Shown one piece after another: positions 1 through 7,564 of a stretch of DNA of 64,000 nucleotides. Each line of letters opens with the position of its first letter. Positions within the stretch are counted from its first letter, which is position 1. The stretch lies in NCBI RefSeq assembly GCF_030687715.1, contig NZ_CP117445.1, positions 1,546,501 to 1,610,500 of the forward strand, written 5' to 3'. This DNA is from Pseudomonas sp. FP2196. Its GTDB lineage: Bacteria > Pseudomonadota > Gammaproteobacteria > Pseudomonadales > Pseudomonadaceae. A model generated the notes under the pieces. It was not told where the DNA came from. It made no database searches and saw only the letters and a list, made by a program, of their open reading frames with translations. The position numbers and the translations under genes are program-made.

Positions 1-1
1 A

Positions 2-250
2 GGCGGCAATGTGATTTTGCGTGTGACGGCGCCAGCGGTGCTTGAAGTTGAAGACGACGGGCCGGGGATTCCGCTGGAGGAGCGTGAGCGGGTGTTTGAG
101 CGGTTCTACCGGCGTAATCAGCAGGTGGCGGGTTCAGGGTTGGGGTTGGCGATTGTTGGCGAGATTTGCCGGGCGCATCTGGCGCAGATCAGCTTGCATG
201 ATGGTGAGCAGGCGGGGTTGAAGGTGCGGGTGAGTTTTATCGCTGGCTAA
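2..250 (+). CDS. Sensor histidine kinase, C-terminal fragment
   Basis: Only the last 82 codons are in the window; the reading frame is open to the left edge. What remains is the end of a HATPase domain: a G1 box (DDGPGIP), an F box (FERFYR) and a G2 box (GSGLGLAI), which form the ATP lid of two-component sensor kinases. The protein would autophosphorylate a histidine lying upstream of the window and pass the phosphate to a response regulator. By position next to the ygfZ/sdhE/nadB block it may be the TctE sensor of citrate uptake, as in P. aeruginosa, but this fragment cannot show the ligand. The kinase class is secure; the TctE identity is inference. Confidence 0.85.
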   Translation, partial: GGNVILRVTAPAVLEVEDDGPGIPLEERERVFERFYRRNQQVAGSGLGLAIVGEICRAHLAQISLHDGEQAGLKVRVSFIAG

Positions 251-265
251 ATCGGCGAGCGCCTT

Positions 266-398
266 TGTGGCGAGAGGATTTATCCCCGATCGGCTGTGTA
301 GCAGTCGCAGTTCGGAAAGCACGGTCTGTCGGTAAAAATCGGATTGCATGTTTTGGGGTCGCTCCGCGACCCATCGGGGATAAATCTCCTCGCCACAG
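266..398. repeat. REP doublet (GTGGCGAGRGGATTTATCCCC family)
   Basis: Two inverted copies of a REP-like unit lie between the kinase and the HDOD gene. The left arm reads TGGCGAGAGGATTTATCCCC and the right arm is its near-perfect reverse complement, ending at the CGCCACAG. The unit matches the pair at 36126-36247. The doublet sits between two convergent 3' ends, a usual place for such elements. Confidence 0.8.
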
Positions 399-401
399 CG
401 A

Positions 402-1223
402 TCAGTAAAACATCGTCCGCGATTCTTCCAGATCTTCGCACAGCGCCTTGTTTTCCGGATCGATTCCAAGCTTTCTGAACGCGGGCACACTGAGCGGGTC
501 AATGCGCCCGAATGGATGATCGGTGTCCTTGTGGCAATACAGACTCGCTACCTGCACCAGATCGACGTAATCGATCTCTTTCGAGTCGCGTTTGAAGTCC
601 TGATAGCGCCCCGGCAACTCCACCAACCGCTCCGGAAACTCCCAGACCCGCAACAGTTTGTCGCCCAGCAGCGGATGAATATGGTCGATCACATGGTTGA
701 GGCTGACCGGATCGGACAGTAGTTCGTAGTGGTCTTCGGCGTAGGTCAGAATCGGCAGCACGCCGATCTGATGCACCAGCCCGCCCAATGCCGCCTGATC
801 AGGCTTGAGCTGTGTGTAGCGGCGGCACAACGCATAACTGACCCCGGCGATTTCCAGGCTCTTGCGCCAGACTTCGCGCATTTTCTGTTCCACCACTTCG
901 GAACGGGCGTGGAAAATCTGTTCCATCACCAGGCCGATCGCCAGATTGCTGCTGTAATTGATGCCCAGGCGGGTGATGGCGGTGTGCAGGTCGGTGACTT
1001 CCTGGGCTGCACGCAGCAGGGGGCTGTTGACCACTTTGATCAGGCGCGCTGAAAGCGCCGTGTCGCGGCCGATCACTTTGCTCAGGTCGCTGACGCTGAT
1101 TTCCGGATCTTCAGCGGCCTTGCGAATTTGCAGGGCCACCTCCGGCAACGTGGGCAGAACCAGGTCATCGTTATCGATGGCCTCAACCAAATCCTGTTGG
1201 ACCTTATCCGCCAGTTCGCTCAT
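402..1223 (-). CDS. HDOD domain protein
   Basis: The 273-residue protein is almost entirely one HDOD domain (about residues 15-215), with the typical opening LPTLPEVALQIRKAAED and a helix carrying RDTALSARLIKVVNSP. HDOD proteins are relatives of HD phosphohydrolases that have lost the catalytic HD pair; they act in signalling and regulation rather than catalysis. No response-regulator, EAL or GGDEF domain is attached and no membrane segment is visible, so it is probably a cytoplasmic stand-alone regulator. Its ATG is preceded by a purine-rich AGAGAG. The gene lies 35 bp downstream of ygfZ on the same strand and may be co-transcribed with it. Its partner is unknown. Confidence 0.88.
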   Translation of the reverse strand: MSELADKVQQDLVEAIDNDDLVLPTLPEVALQIRKAAEDPEISVSDLSKVIGRDTALSARLIKVVNSPLLRAAQEVTDLHTAITRLGINYSSNLAIGLVMEQIFHARSEVVEQKMREVWRKSLEIAGVSYALCRRYTQLKPDQAALGGLVHQIGVLPILTYAEDHYELLSDPVSLNHVIDHIHPLLGDKLLRVWEFPERLVELPGRYQDFKRDSKEIDYVDLVQVASLYCHKDTDHPFGRIDPLSVPAFRKLGIDPENKALCEDLEESRTMFY

Positions 1224-1258
1224 TTAGACTCTCTAGGGTGTTGCAACAAAGGCTGCGA

Positions 1259-2200
1259 TCAGCGCTGGATTTCGCGGTCGCGATCCAGTTCGTAGGGCAA
1301 ATCGAGCAAATGCAGCGAGGGCCCTTCAAGGGTGCCCAGATGCAGATCGCCCGCTTCGGCAGCTTCGGCCTGCAACACCGCCAGCAGTTCAATATTTTGC
1401 CCGGCGTTGGCGGCCAGTACGACTTCGCCGATGGAACTGTTGTGGCTCGGCGCGAACAACTGGGTGCCCGGCTCCGGCAATTCCCCTGCCTCCAGGCTCA
1501 AGCGATACAGACGGCGCTTGAGTTTGCCCAGGTACTGCATGCGCGCGACGATTTCCTGGCCGGTGTAGCAGCCTTTCTTGAAGCTCACGCCGCCCACGGC
1601 CTGCAGATTGAGCATCTGCGGGATGAACAGCTCGCGGGTGCTTGGCATGACCTGGCCGATACCGGCGCGGATCTGCCCCAGCAGCCATTGATTCAACTCA
1701 CCTTCAGGCAGGGCTGCGGACAACGTGCCTTTGATGGTTTCGGCTTGATCGGCCGGCACCCAGAGTTCGGCGCGATCCGGCGAGACGCGAATCGCGATCA
1801 GACCTTCGTTGCGTACAACACTGTCGGTTTCGGCCGGCAGATCCAGGCCGAGACTGGCCAGGCTTGCATCACCATGCGCCAGACCGAAGCGCACCCAGGC
1901 GGCGCTTTCGTCGGTAAGTTTGGATTTGGAGAACACGGCGTACTTTTTCAGATCCGCCAATTGTGGCTCCAGCAGCTCGCTGGCCATCGCCAGCAGCACG
2001 CCGTCACTTTCCAGCAGAATGCGGAAACTCGACTGCATCCGGCCTTTCTGCGTGCAGCGCGCGCCGAGGCTGGCCTGGGTGTCGCTCAGATAATTGATAT
2101 TGCAGGTCAGCTGGCCTTGCAGGAATTTTCCGGCATCCGCGCCGCGAACCGCGAGAACGCCTTCATGAGACAGGGTGCAGAAAAAAGCAGAATCGGCCAT
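1259..2200 (-). CDS. ygfZ: tRNA-modifying / iron-sulfur assembly protein YgfZ
   Basis: The 313-residue protein is a folate-binding member of the GcvT-like family. The hallmark K-G-C-Y-[TQ]-G-Q-E motif is at about residues 209-216, with Cys211 as the conserved cysteine. YgfZ helps make or repair certain Fe-S enzymes, such as the MiaB tRNA methylthiolase, in a folate-dependent way; it acts in the cytosol. The length is normal for the family. It is divergent from sdhE-ygfX, an arrangement conserved in gamma-proteobacteria, with both promoters in the 150-bp gap. The start at 2200 gives the expected MADSAFFCTLSHEG N-terminus. Confidence 0.93.
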   Translation of the reverse strand: MADSAFFCTLSHEGVLAVRGADAGKFLQGQLTCNINYLSDTQASLGARCTQKGRMQSSFRILLESDGVLLAMASELLEPQLADLKKYAVFSKSKLTDESAAWVRFGLAHGDASLASLGLDLPAETDSVVRNEGLIAIRVSPDRAELWVPADQAETIKGTLSAALPEGELNQWLLGQIRAGIGQVMPSTRELFIPQMLNLQAVGGVSFKKGCYTGQEIVARMQYLGKLKRRLYRLSLEAGELPEPGTQLFAPSHNSSIGEVVLAANAGQNIELLAVLQAEAAEAGDLHLGTLEGPSLHLLDLPYELDRDREIQR

Positions 2201-2350
2201 GGGTCATCGCAGGGTAAATAGACTGGGGCACATCATAAGGGCGCGTTGTTGAAATGGGTAGTTGATAAAGGATCGGTGGTGCCCGACCAAAGCCGACTGT
2301 GCGAGCCGCGTCTGGCCTGTATACTTGCCGCCAAATTTGAGGAGGGCTCC

Positions 2351-2605
2351 ATGGTCGAACAAGTTGAACTCAATCGCCTCTTTTGGCACAGCCGTCGCGG
2401 CATGCTTGAACTTGACGTGTTGCTGGTGCCGTTCGTGAAAGAGGTTTATGCAGGCCTGAATCAGGTGGATCGCGATTTGTACGTGCGCCTGCTGGAGTGC
2501 GAGGATCAAGACATGTTCGGCTGGTTCATGGAGCGCAGCGAATCCGAAGATCCCGAGCTGCAGCGCATGGTTCGCATGATTCTGGATCGTGTCCAGCCCA
2601 AGTAA
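2351..2605 (+). CDS. sdhE: Succinate dehydrogenase assembly factor SdhE
   Basis: This 84-residue protein has the RGMLELD signature (about residues 16-22) of SdhE/YgfY, which promotes covalent FAD attachment to the flavoprotein subunits of succinate dehydrogenase and fumarate reductase. The acidic stretch [14 protein letters not shown] in the middle is also typical. I chose the ATG at 2351 because an AGGAGG-like ribosome site lies just upstream (2340-2346) and the length then matches the family; a longer reading frame from 2246 would add unrelated residues. It overlaps the next gene, ygfX, by 17 bp, so the two are probably translationally coupled. YgfZ is divergent. Confidence 0.93.
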   Translation: MVEQVELNRLFWHSRRGMLELDVLLVPFVKEVYAGLNQVDRDLYVRLLECEDQDMFGWFMERSESEDPELQRMVRMILDRVQPK

Positions 2606-3041
2606 TACGTTCGAATGCCGCTGGCATGCCTCACGGCAGCTGCTGGCGGCGTATCTGTTGGCCCAGTCGTTCGCGCTGGGCTCTTTGTTTCTGCTTTCAA
2701 TTCCACTCTGGGCCAGTCTGACAGGGGCTTTCGCTTGCCTGCTTCACGGTTTTTACGTGATCCCACGGCAGATTCTATTGAGTCATCCCAAAGCATTTCG
2801 TGGCTTGCGTCGAGATGCCGATGGTTGGCAGTTGTGGAGTCGGGCGGATGGCTGGCGGGCGGTGCAACTACGACCGGACAGCCTGGCGCTGCCATTGATC
2901 GTGGTGCTGCGCTTTCGTTTGCGCGGGGAATGGCGGGTCAGATCGATCTGCGTACCACGCGACTCGCAAGCGGCGGATTTGCACCGACGCCTGCGTGTGC
3001 GGCTCAAGTTCAGCCGGCGTAGGTGGGCGGCACCAGAATAG
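2589..3041 (+). CDS. ygfX: YgfX-family membrane protein
   Basis: The 150-residue protein starts with GTG inside sdhE. Residues about 17-55 form two membrane helices ([14 protein letters not shown] and [16 protein letters not shown]), followed by a basic, Trp- and Arg-rich soluble part. This layout and the position after sdhE fit the YgfX (CptA) family. In E. coli YgfX was reported as a membrane toxin acting on FtsZ and MreB with YgfY/SdhE as antitoxin; SdhE is now seen mainly as an FAD-insertion factor, so the toxin role is uncertain. The last 32 bp overlap the 3' end of nadB on the other strand. Sequence similarity in this family is low, so the name rests partly on context. Confidence 0.75.
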   Translation: MSSPSNTFECRWHASRQLLAAYLLAQSFALGSLFLLSIPLWASLTGAFACLLHGFYVIPRQILLSHPKAFRGLRRDADGWQLWSRADGWRAVQLRPDSLALPLIVVLRFRLRGEWRVRSICVPRDSQAADLHRRLRVRLKFSRRRWAAPE

Positions 3042-4626
3042 TGTCGAGTGCCTCGGGCAGCAGGTCCGGATAGTCGAGGGTGTAATGCAGGCCGCGACTT
3101 TCCTTGCGCTCCATGGCTGAGCAAATCATTAGCTCGGCGACCTGGGCGAGATTGCGCAGCTCGATCAGGTCGCGACTGACTTTATAGTTGCTGTAGAACT
3201 CGTCGATCTCGTCCAGCAACAGGCGCACGCGGTGCTGGGCCCGTTGCAGGCGCTTGTTGGTGCGCACGATGCCAACGTAGTCCCACATGAACCGGCGCAG
3301 TTCATCCCAGTTGTGCGCAATGATCACGTCTTCGTCGGAGTCGGTCACCTGGCTGGCGTCCCAGACGGGCAGGGCGTTCGGCGTTGTCACATCATCCAGT
3401 TGCGCCAGAATGTCCGCCGCCGCCGAGCGGGCGTAGACGAAACATTCCAGCAACGAGTTGCTGGCCATGCGGTTGGCGCCGTGCAGGCCGGTGAAACTGG
3501 TTTCGCCAATGGCGTACAAGCCTGGCACATCGGTGCGGCCGTTTTGGTCGACCATCACGCCACCACAGGTGTAATGGGCTGCGGGTACGACCGGGATCGG
3601 TTGTTGAGTGATGTCGATGCCGAAACCGAGGCAGCGCTCATAAACAGTCGGGAAGTGACTTTTAATGAAGGCCTCGGGTTTGTGGCTGATGTCGAGATAA
3701 ACGCAATCGACGCCCAGACGCTTCATTTCATGGTCGATGGCTCGGGCAACGATGTCGCGTGGTGCCAGTTCGGCGCGCTTGTCGAAGCGATACATGAAGC
3801 GTTCGCCATTCGGCAGCTTCAAATGCGCGCCTTCGCCACGCAGGGCTTCGGTGATGAGGAAGCTTTTGGCCTGTGGGTGATACAGGCAGGTGGGATGGAA
3901 CTGGTTGAACTCCAGATTCGCCACCCGGCAGCCCGAGCGCCAGGCCATGGCGATGCCATCACCACAAGCGCCGTCGGGGTTACTGGTATAGAGGTAGACC
4001 TTGGCCGCGCCACCCGAGGCCAGAATCACGAAGCGTGCGCCGTAGGTATCGACTTCGCCGGTGGCGCGGTTCAGCACGTAGGCACCGAGGCAGCGCTCGC
4101 CGTCCAGGCCCAGACGTCGCTCGGTAATCAGATCAACGGCTACTCGCTGTTCCAACAATTCGATGTTTGAACGCTCTTTCGCTTGGGCCAGCAGGGTTTT
4201 GAAGATCGCGGCGCCGGTAGCATCGGCGGCATGAATGATTCGGCGATGACTGTGGCCGCCTTCGCGGGTCAGGTGAAATTCGAAGCCGCCGTCTTCAGTG
4301 CCGGATTGTTCATCACGGGTGAACGGAACGCCTTGGTCGATCAGCCACTGGATGGCTTCACGGCTGTGCTCGACGGTGAAGCGAACGGCGTCTTCATGGC
4401 ACAGACCGCCGCCGGCGTTCAGGGTGTCATTAACGTGGGATTCGACAGTGTCGGTATCGTCCAGCACGGCAGCGACGCCGCCCTGAGCCCAGAACGTCGA
4501 ACCATTGGCGAGATCGCCCTTACTCAAAACGGCAATGCGCAAGTGACCTGGCAGGGTCAGCGCGAGACTCAAACCGGCAGCACCGCTGCCAATGACCAGA
4601 ACATCGTGTTGGAACTGTTGGCTCAT
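3010..4626 (-). CDS. nadB: L-aspartate oxidase
   Basis: The 538-residue flavoprotein catalyses L-aspartate to iminoaspartate, the first step of de novo NAD synthesis, in the cytosol with NadA as partner. The N-terminus has the FAD dinucleotide motif [11 protein letters not shown] (about residues 13-23), followed by GGVAAV and the family signatures HDE-rich [14 protein letters not shown] and [21 protein letters not shown] near the FAD site. A C-terminal helical domain (about 420-530) completes the succinate dehydrogenase-type fold. I placed the start at 4626 ([13 protein letters not shown]); an upstream extension would lack family similarity. The gene is divergent from algU, as in other pseudomonads, and its 3' end overlaps ygfX by 32 bp. 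Confidence 0.96.
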   Translation of the reverse strand: MSQQFQHDVLVIGSGAAGLSLALTLPGHLRIAVLSKGDLANGSTFWAQGGVAAVLDDTDTVESHVNDTLNAGGGLCHEDAVRFTVEHSREAIQWLIDQGVPFTRDEQSGTEDGGFEFHLTREGGHSHRRIIHAADATGAAIFKTLLAQAKERSNIELLEQRVAVDLITERRLGLDGERCLGAYVLNRATGEVDTYGARFVILASGGAAKVYLYTSNPDGACGDGIAMAWRSGCRVANLEFNQFHPTCLYHPQAKSFLITEALRGEGAHLKLPNGERFMYRFDKRAELAPRDIVARAIDHEMKRLGVDCVYLDISHKPEAFIKSHFPTVYERCLGFGIDITQQPIPVVPAAHYTCGGVMVDQNGRTDVPGLYAIGETSFTGLHGANRMASNSLLECFVYARSAAADILAQLDDVTTPNALPVWDASQVTDSDEDVIIAHNWDELRRFMWDYVGIVRTNKRLQRAQHRVRLLLDEIDEFYSNYKVSRDLIELRNLAQVAELMICSAMERKESRGLHYTLDYPDLLPEALDTILVPPTYAG

Positions 4627-4903
4627 TTCAGGATTCCGCTCAAAGCGACCCGGGTCGGGGTTGGCGCAAGACAGCTGGATCGGCGAGTCAAGACAGCCAC
4701 ACAGCCCACTAGTATATAGAGGGGTGGGGCGGCACAATAGCCGGGCCTATATGGCATTGTGAAACTACTGGGATGGGGAATCCGTGCGCTTCGTCGGAAG
4801 AATTTTCCGCAGGTTTTGGGAAAAGGCGACTGTATCGGCGCTGAAACAGGTTTTTTCCTCCCCGTGTTGCTCAATGTCGGGTGGGGCCGGCTATAAATAA
4901 TTG

Positions 4904-4931
4904 GAACTTTTGCCAAAGGCTCAAGATCAAT
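4904..4931 (+). promoter_or_regulatory. Candidate AlgU (sigma-E type) promoter, distal
   Basis: GAACTT at 4904-4909 is followed after 17 bp by TCAAT at 4927. The AlgU/RpoE consensus is GAACTT-N16/17-TCTGA, so the -35 is perfect and the -10 partial. It faces algU from about 250 bp upstream. Confidence 0.5.
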
Positions 4932-5097
4932 AGTCGGTGCCAGGTACAAGGGACAGTGTCGGCTTCAGTGCGGAACCTGCGATTGGGTTTCTGCCGGCGA
5001 GACCGATGACAAGATTATTCGCGCAGCCGGTTTATCCCGCGCTGCGTTTTTCGTGCGTGCCAAATCAGAGCCCGCAGGAAACTTGCTTGGAGGGGGA

Positions 5098-5124
5098 GAA
5101 CTTTTGCGAAAAGCCCGAGTCTAT
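5098..5124 (+). promoter_or_regulatory. Candidate AlgU (sigma-E type) promoter, proximal
   Basis: GAACTT at 5098-5103, a 16-bp spacer and TCTAT at 5120-5124 make a better match to the AlgU consensus than the distal site. The expected transcript starts near 5131, about 50 bp before the algU ATG, consistent with autoregulation of algU. Confidence 0.65.
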
Positions 5125-5183
5125 GTTTGCAAGTCTGGTCGTTTAGTTGTGCAAGTCTCCTCCGGGCTTATCGAGGAGTGTTC

Positions 5184-5765
5184 ATGCTAACCCAGGAAGA
5201 GGATCAGCAGCTGGTCGAGCGCGTTCAGCGTGGCGACAAGCGAGCTTTCGATCTGCTGGTGCTGAAATATCAGCACAAAATTCTCGGGTTGATCGTGCGT
5301 TTTGTGCACGACACCCATGAAGCCCAGGACGTGGCTCAGGAAGCCTTTATCAAGGCGTATCGAGCACTTGGAAACTTTCGCGGTGACAGTGCGTTTTATA
5401 CGTGGCTGTACCGTATTGCCATTAACACGGCAAAGAATTATCTGGTTTCACGCGGCCGTCGGCCGCCGGATAGCGATGTAAGTTCCGAAGATGCAGAGTT
5501 CTACGACGGCGATCACGGCCTCAAGGACCTCGAGTCACCAGAACGGGCATTGCTGCGGGATGAGATCGAAGGCACCGTCCATCGAACCATTCAGCAACTG
5601 CCAGAGGATTTGCGTACGGCTTTAACTTTACGTGAATTCGATGGTCTGAGTTACGAGGACATTGCGAGCGTCATGCAATGTCCGGTGGGTACCGTGCGCT
5701 CCCGGATTTTCCGCGCTCGGGAGGCCATCGATAAAGCCCTGCAACCGTTGTTGCAGGAAAACTGA
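5184..5765 (+). CDS. algU: Extracytoplasmic-function sigma factor AlgU (RpoE)
   Basis: The 193-residue protein is the sigma factor for envelope stress and alginate genes. Region 2 carries the core-binding and -10 recognition segment (DAQDVAQEAFIKAYRAL-like, with HEAQDVAQEAF at about 49-59, then FYTWLYRIAINTAKNYL); region 4 carries the -35 helix-turn-helix (LSYEDIASVMQCPVGTVRSRIFRARE). The length equals that of AlgU in P. aeruginosa. The ATG at 5184 has a GAGGAG ribosome site 6 bp upstream. It heads the operon with its anti-sigma factor mucA and the periplasmic regulators mucB and mucD, and two AlgU-type promoters suggest that it drives its own transcription. Confidence 0.97.
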   Translation: MLTQEEDQQLVERVQRGDKRAFDLLVLKYQHKILGLIVRFVHDTHEAQDVAQEAFIKAYRALGNFRGDSAFYTWLYRIAINTAKNYLVSRGRRPPDSDVSSEDAEFYDGDHGLKDLESPERALLRDEIEGTVHRTIQQLPEDLRTALTLREFDGLSYEDIASVMQCPVGTVRSRIFRAREAIDKALQPLLQEN

Positions 5766-5795
5766 GACAGCGGCGACAGCCAAGAGAGGAACGCC

Positions 5796-6383
5796 ATGAG
5801 TCGTGAAGCCCTGCAGGAATCGCTGTCCGCAGTGATGGATAACGAAGCGGACGAACTGGAATTGCGTCGAGTGATCAATGCACTGGACGACGTAGAAACC
5901 CGTGAGACCTGGGCTCGTTACCAGATCGCTCGGGCAGCCATGCACAAGGATTTGCTGCTGCCACGTCTGGATATCGCTGCGGCAGTGTCTGCTGCGCTGG
6001 AAGACGAATCGGCTCCGGCCAAAGTATCCCGTAGCCCGTGGCGAAACCTTGGCCGTCTGGCTGTTGCAGCCTCGGTCACGGTTGCCGTTCTGGCCGGTGT
6101 GCGCCTGTACAACCAGGACGAGATTGCTGGCGTCGAACTGGCGCAGCAATCCAACCAGCCAACCCTGGCCACTCCACAGGTCAAAGGTCCGGCTGTTCTG
6201 GCAGGCTATAGTGAGAGTTCGGAAGCCACTGGCCCTATGGCCAACGGCGTACTGCAAGGTCAACCAGGCTGGCATGATCAGCGTCTGCCAGGCTATCTGC
6301 GTCAGCACGCTCAACAGGCTGCGCTGAAGGGTACTGAAAGCGCGCTGCCATATGCACGTGCAGCAAGCTTGGAAAACCGTTAA
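5796..6383 (+). CDS. mucA: Anti-sigma factor MucA
   Basis: The 195-residue single-pass inner-membrane protein holds AlgU inactive. Residues 1-75 are the cytoplasmic AlgU-binding domain (LQESLSAVMDNEADELELRR), about 86-105 the membrane helix (LAVAASVTVAVLAG), and the rest is periplasmic, where MucB binds and AlgW-type proteases cut on stress. The length is that of intact MucA (about 194 residues), with no frameshift, so nothing here predicts the mucoid phenotype that follows mucA truncation in clinical P. aeruginosa. It starts 30 bp after algU with an AAGAGAGG ribosome site. Confidence 0.95.
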   Translation: MSREALQESLSAVMDNEADELELRRVINALDDVETRETWARYQIARAAMHKDLLLPRLDIAAAVSAALEDESAPAKVSRSPWRNLGRLAVAASVTVAVLAGVRLYNQDEIAGVELAQQSNQPTLATPQVKGPAVLAGYSESSEATGPMANGVLQGQPGWHDQRLPGYLRQHAQQAALKGTESALPYARAASLENR

Positions 6384-6391
6384 GGAGGATC

Positions 6392-7357
6392 ATGCGCGCC
6401 ATACCTCTACTTTCGCTTCTGCTGAGTGGCTGGTTCATTGTTCCAGCCCACGCTGACGAGGCCCAGGACTGGTTGACCCGTCTGGGCCAGGCCGAGCAGC
6501 AGCAAAGCTTCCACGGTACTTTCGTTTACGAGCGTAATGGTAGTTTTTCTACCCACAACATCTGGCATCGCGTCCAGAATGGCCAGGTCCGCGAGCGTTT
6601 ACTCCAGCTCGACGGTTCGGCACAGGAAGTCGTGCGCATTGATGGACATACTCAATGCGTAAGCGGCACCCTGATTGCCGGGTTGGGAGATTCTCCCAGC
6701 TCTGCCGCTCGTCCTCTCGATCCGCAAAAGCTGAAAAACTGGTATGACCTTGCTGTCATCGGCAAGTCGCGCGTAGCTGGAAGAGACGCAGTGATCGTAT
6801 CGCTGACGCCTCGGGACCAGCATCGTTACGGTTTTGAGTTGCATCTGGACAAGAAGACCGGTCTGCCGCTGAAGTCGCTGCTGTTGAACGACAAAGGGCA
6901 GTTGCTCGAACGATTCCAGTTCACCAGTCTTGATACGGATGATGTTCCGTCGGACAAAGATTTATTGGCTGATGCCGACTGCAAGCCGATTACTATCGAT
7001 AGTGACAAGGCTTCTGCGGTGAAGACGGCTCAGACTTGGCACTCTGACTGGCTACCGCCAGGTTTCGAGCTGACCAGCAGCACCTCGCACAAAGACCCGG
7101 AAACCAAAATTCAGGTCAACAGCCTGCTTTATGACGACGGTCTCGCGCGCTTTTCGGTATTCCTTGAGCCTTTGAACGGCGCGACCGTTACCGACACGCG
7201 GACGCAATTGGGTCCGACCGTCGCTGTTTCACGTCGACTCACGACGCCTGATGGCGAAATGATGGTCACGGTGGTCGGTGAGATTCCGATTGGTACTGCC
7301 GAACGAATTGCTCTGTCGATGCGCAACACCGATGGCGCTGCAACCAGCAAGCAGTGA
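6392..7357 (+). CDS. mucB: Sigma factor regulatory protein MucB (RseB)
   Basis: The 321-residue periplasmic protein binds the periplasmic part of MucA and shields it from proteolysis; it also senses mislocalised lipoprotein or lipid. A signal peptide is clear (MRAIPLLSLLLSG..., probable cut after AHA at residue 21). The mature protein has the two RseB domains: an N-terminal LolA-like fold with FHGTFVYERNG and a smaller C-terminal domain with the WLPPGFELTSS motif. The ATG follows mucA by only 8 bp with an AAGGAGG ribosome site. A 207-bp gap separates it from mucD, where P. aeruginosa has mucC. Confidence 0.94.
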   Translation: MRAIPLLSLLLSGWFIVPAHADEAQDWLTRLGQAEQQQSFHGTFVYERNGSFSTHNIWHRVQNGQVRERLLQLDGSAQEVVRIDGHTQCVSGTLIAGLGDSPSSAARPLDPQKLKNWYDLAVIGKSRVAGRDAVIVSLTPRDQHRYGFELHLDKKTGLPLKSLLLNDKGQLLERFQFTSLDTDDVPSDKDLLADADCKPITIDSDKASAVKTAQTWHSDWLPPGFELTSSTSHKDPETKIQVNSLLYDDGLARFSVFLEPLNGATVTDTRTQLGPTVAVSRRLTTPDGEMMVTVVGEIPIGTAERIALSMRNTDGAATSKQ

Positions 7358-7446
7358 GCTGATTTCAGTCATACCCACTTCGTCGTCGAGACGTAGAAAT
7401 GTTTGCTGAGCATTTTCATTTGCAAATCACCTGAAAGTTTTTTATA

Positions 7447-7470
7447 GGTCAGAGCCTCACGGCTCTGGCC
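7447..7470 (+). terminator. Hairpin in the mucB-mucD gap (weak terminator or attenuator)
   Basis: GGTCAGAGCC, loop TCAC, GGCTCTGGCC forms a 10-bp stem with one G-T pair, followed by TTGTTTGTTGTT. The tract is not a pure U run, so termination would be partial; it could lower mucD expression relative to mucAB. Confidence 0.45.
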
Positions 7471-7564
7471 TTGTTTGTTGTTCCTGGAATAAAACGGCCC
7501 GCCTGTGGTTTCCGGTGTCCCTTGTTCCATATCGCTTAAACCTGCTCGTCGTAACGGGAGCTGT

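Larger units (their letters stand above)
4627..5183. other. nadB-algU intergenic control region
   Basis: This 557-bp gap holds the divergent promoters of nadB and algU. I see two AlgU-type promoters facing algU (annotated separately) and no convincing gene. Just before algU there is a strong GAGGAG ribosome site (5172-5177). Confidence 0.7.

Noticed and set aside
266..398. Repeated units as a possible CRISPR array
   Set aside because: Units are inverted pairs, not direct repeats with regular spacers, and no cas gene is near.
2246..2350. N-terminal extension of sdhE
   Set aside because: The extra residues are unlike the family and an AGGAGG-like site lies just before the internal ATG at 2351.
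5796..6383. Possible mucoidy-causing mucA truncation
   Set aside because: The frame is intact and of normal length (195 residues).
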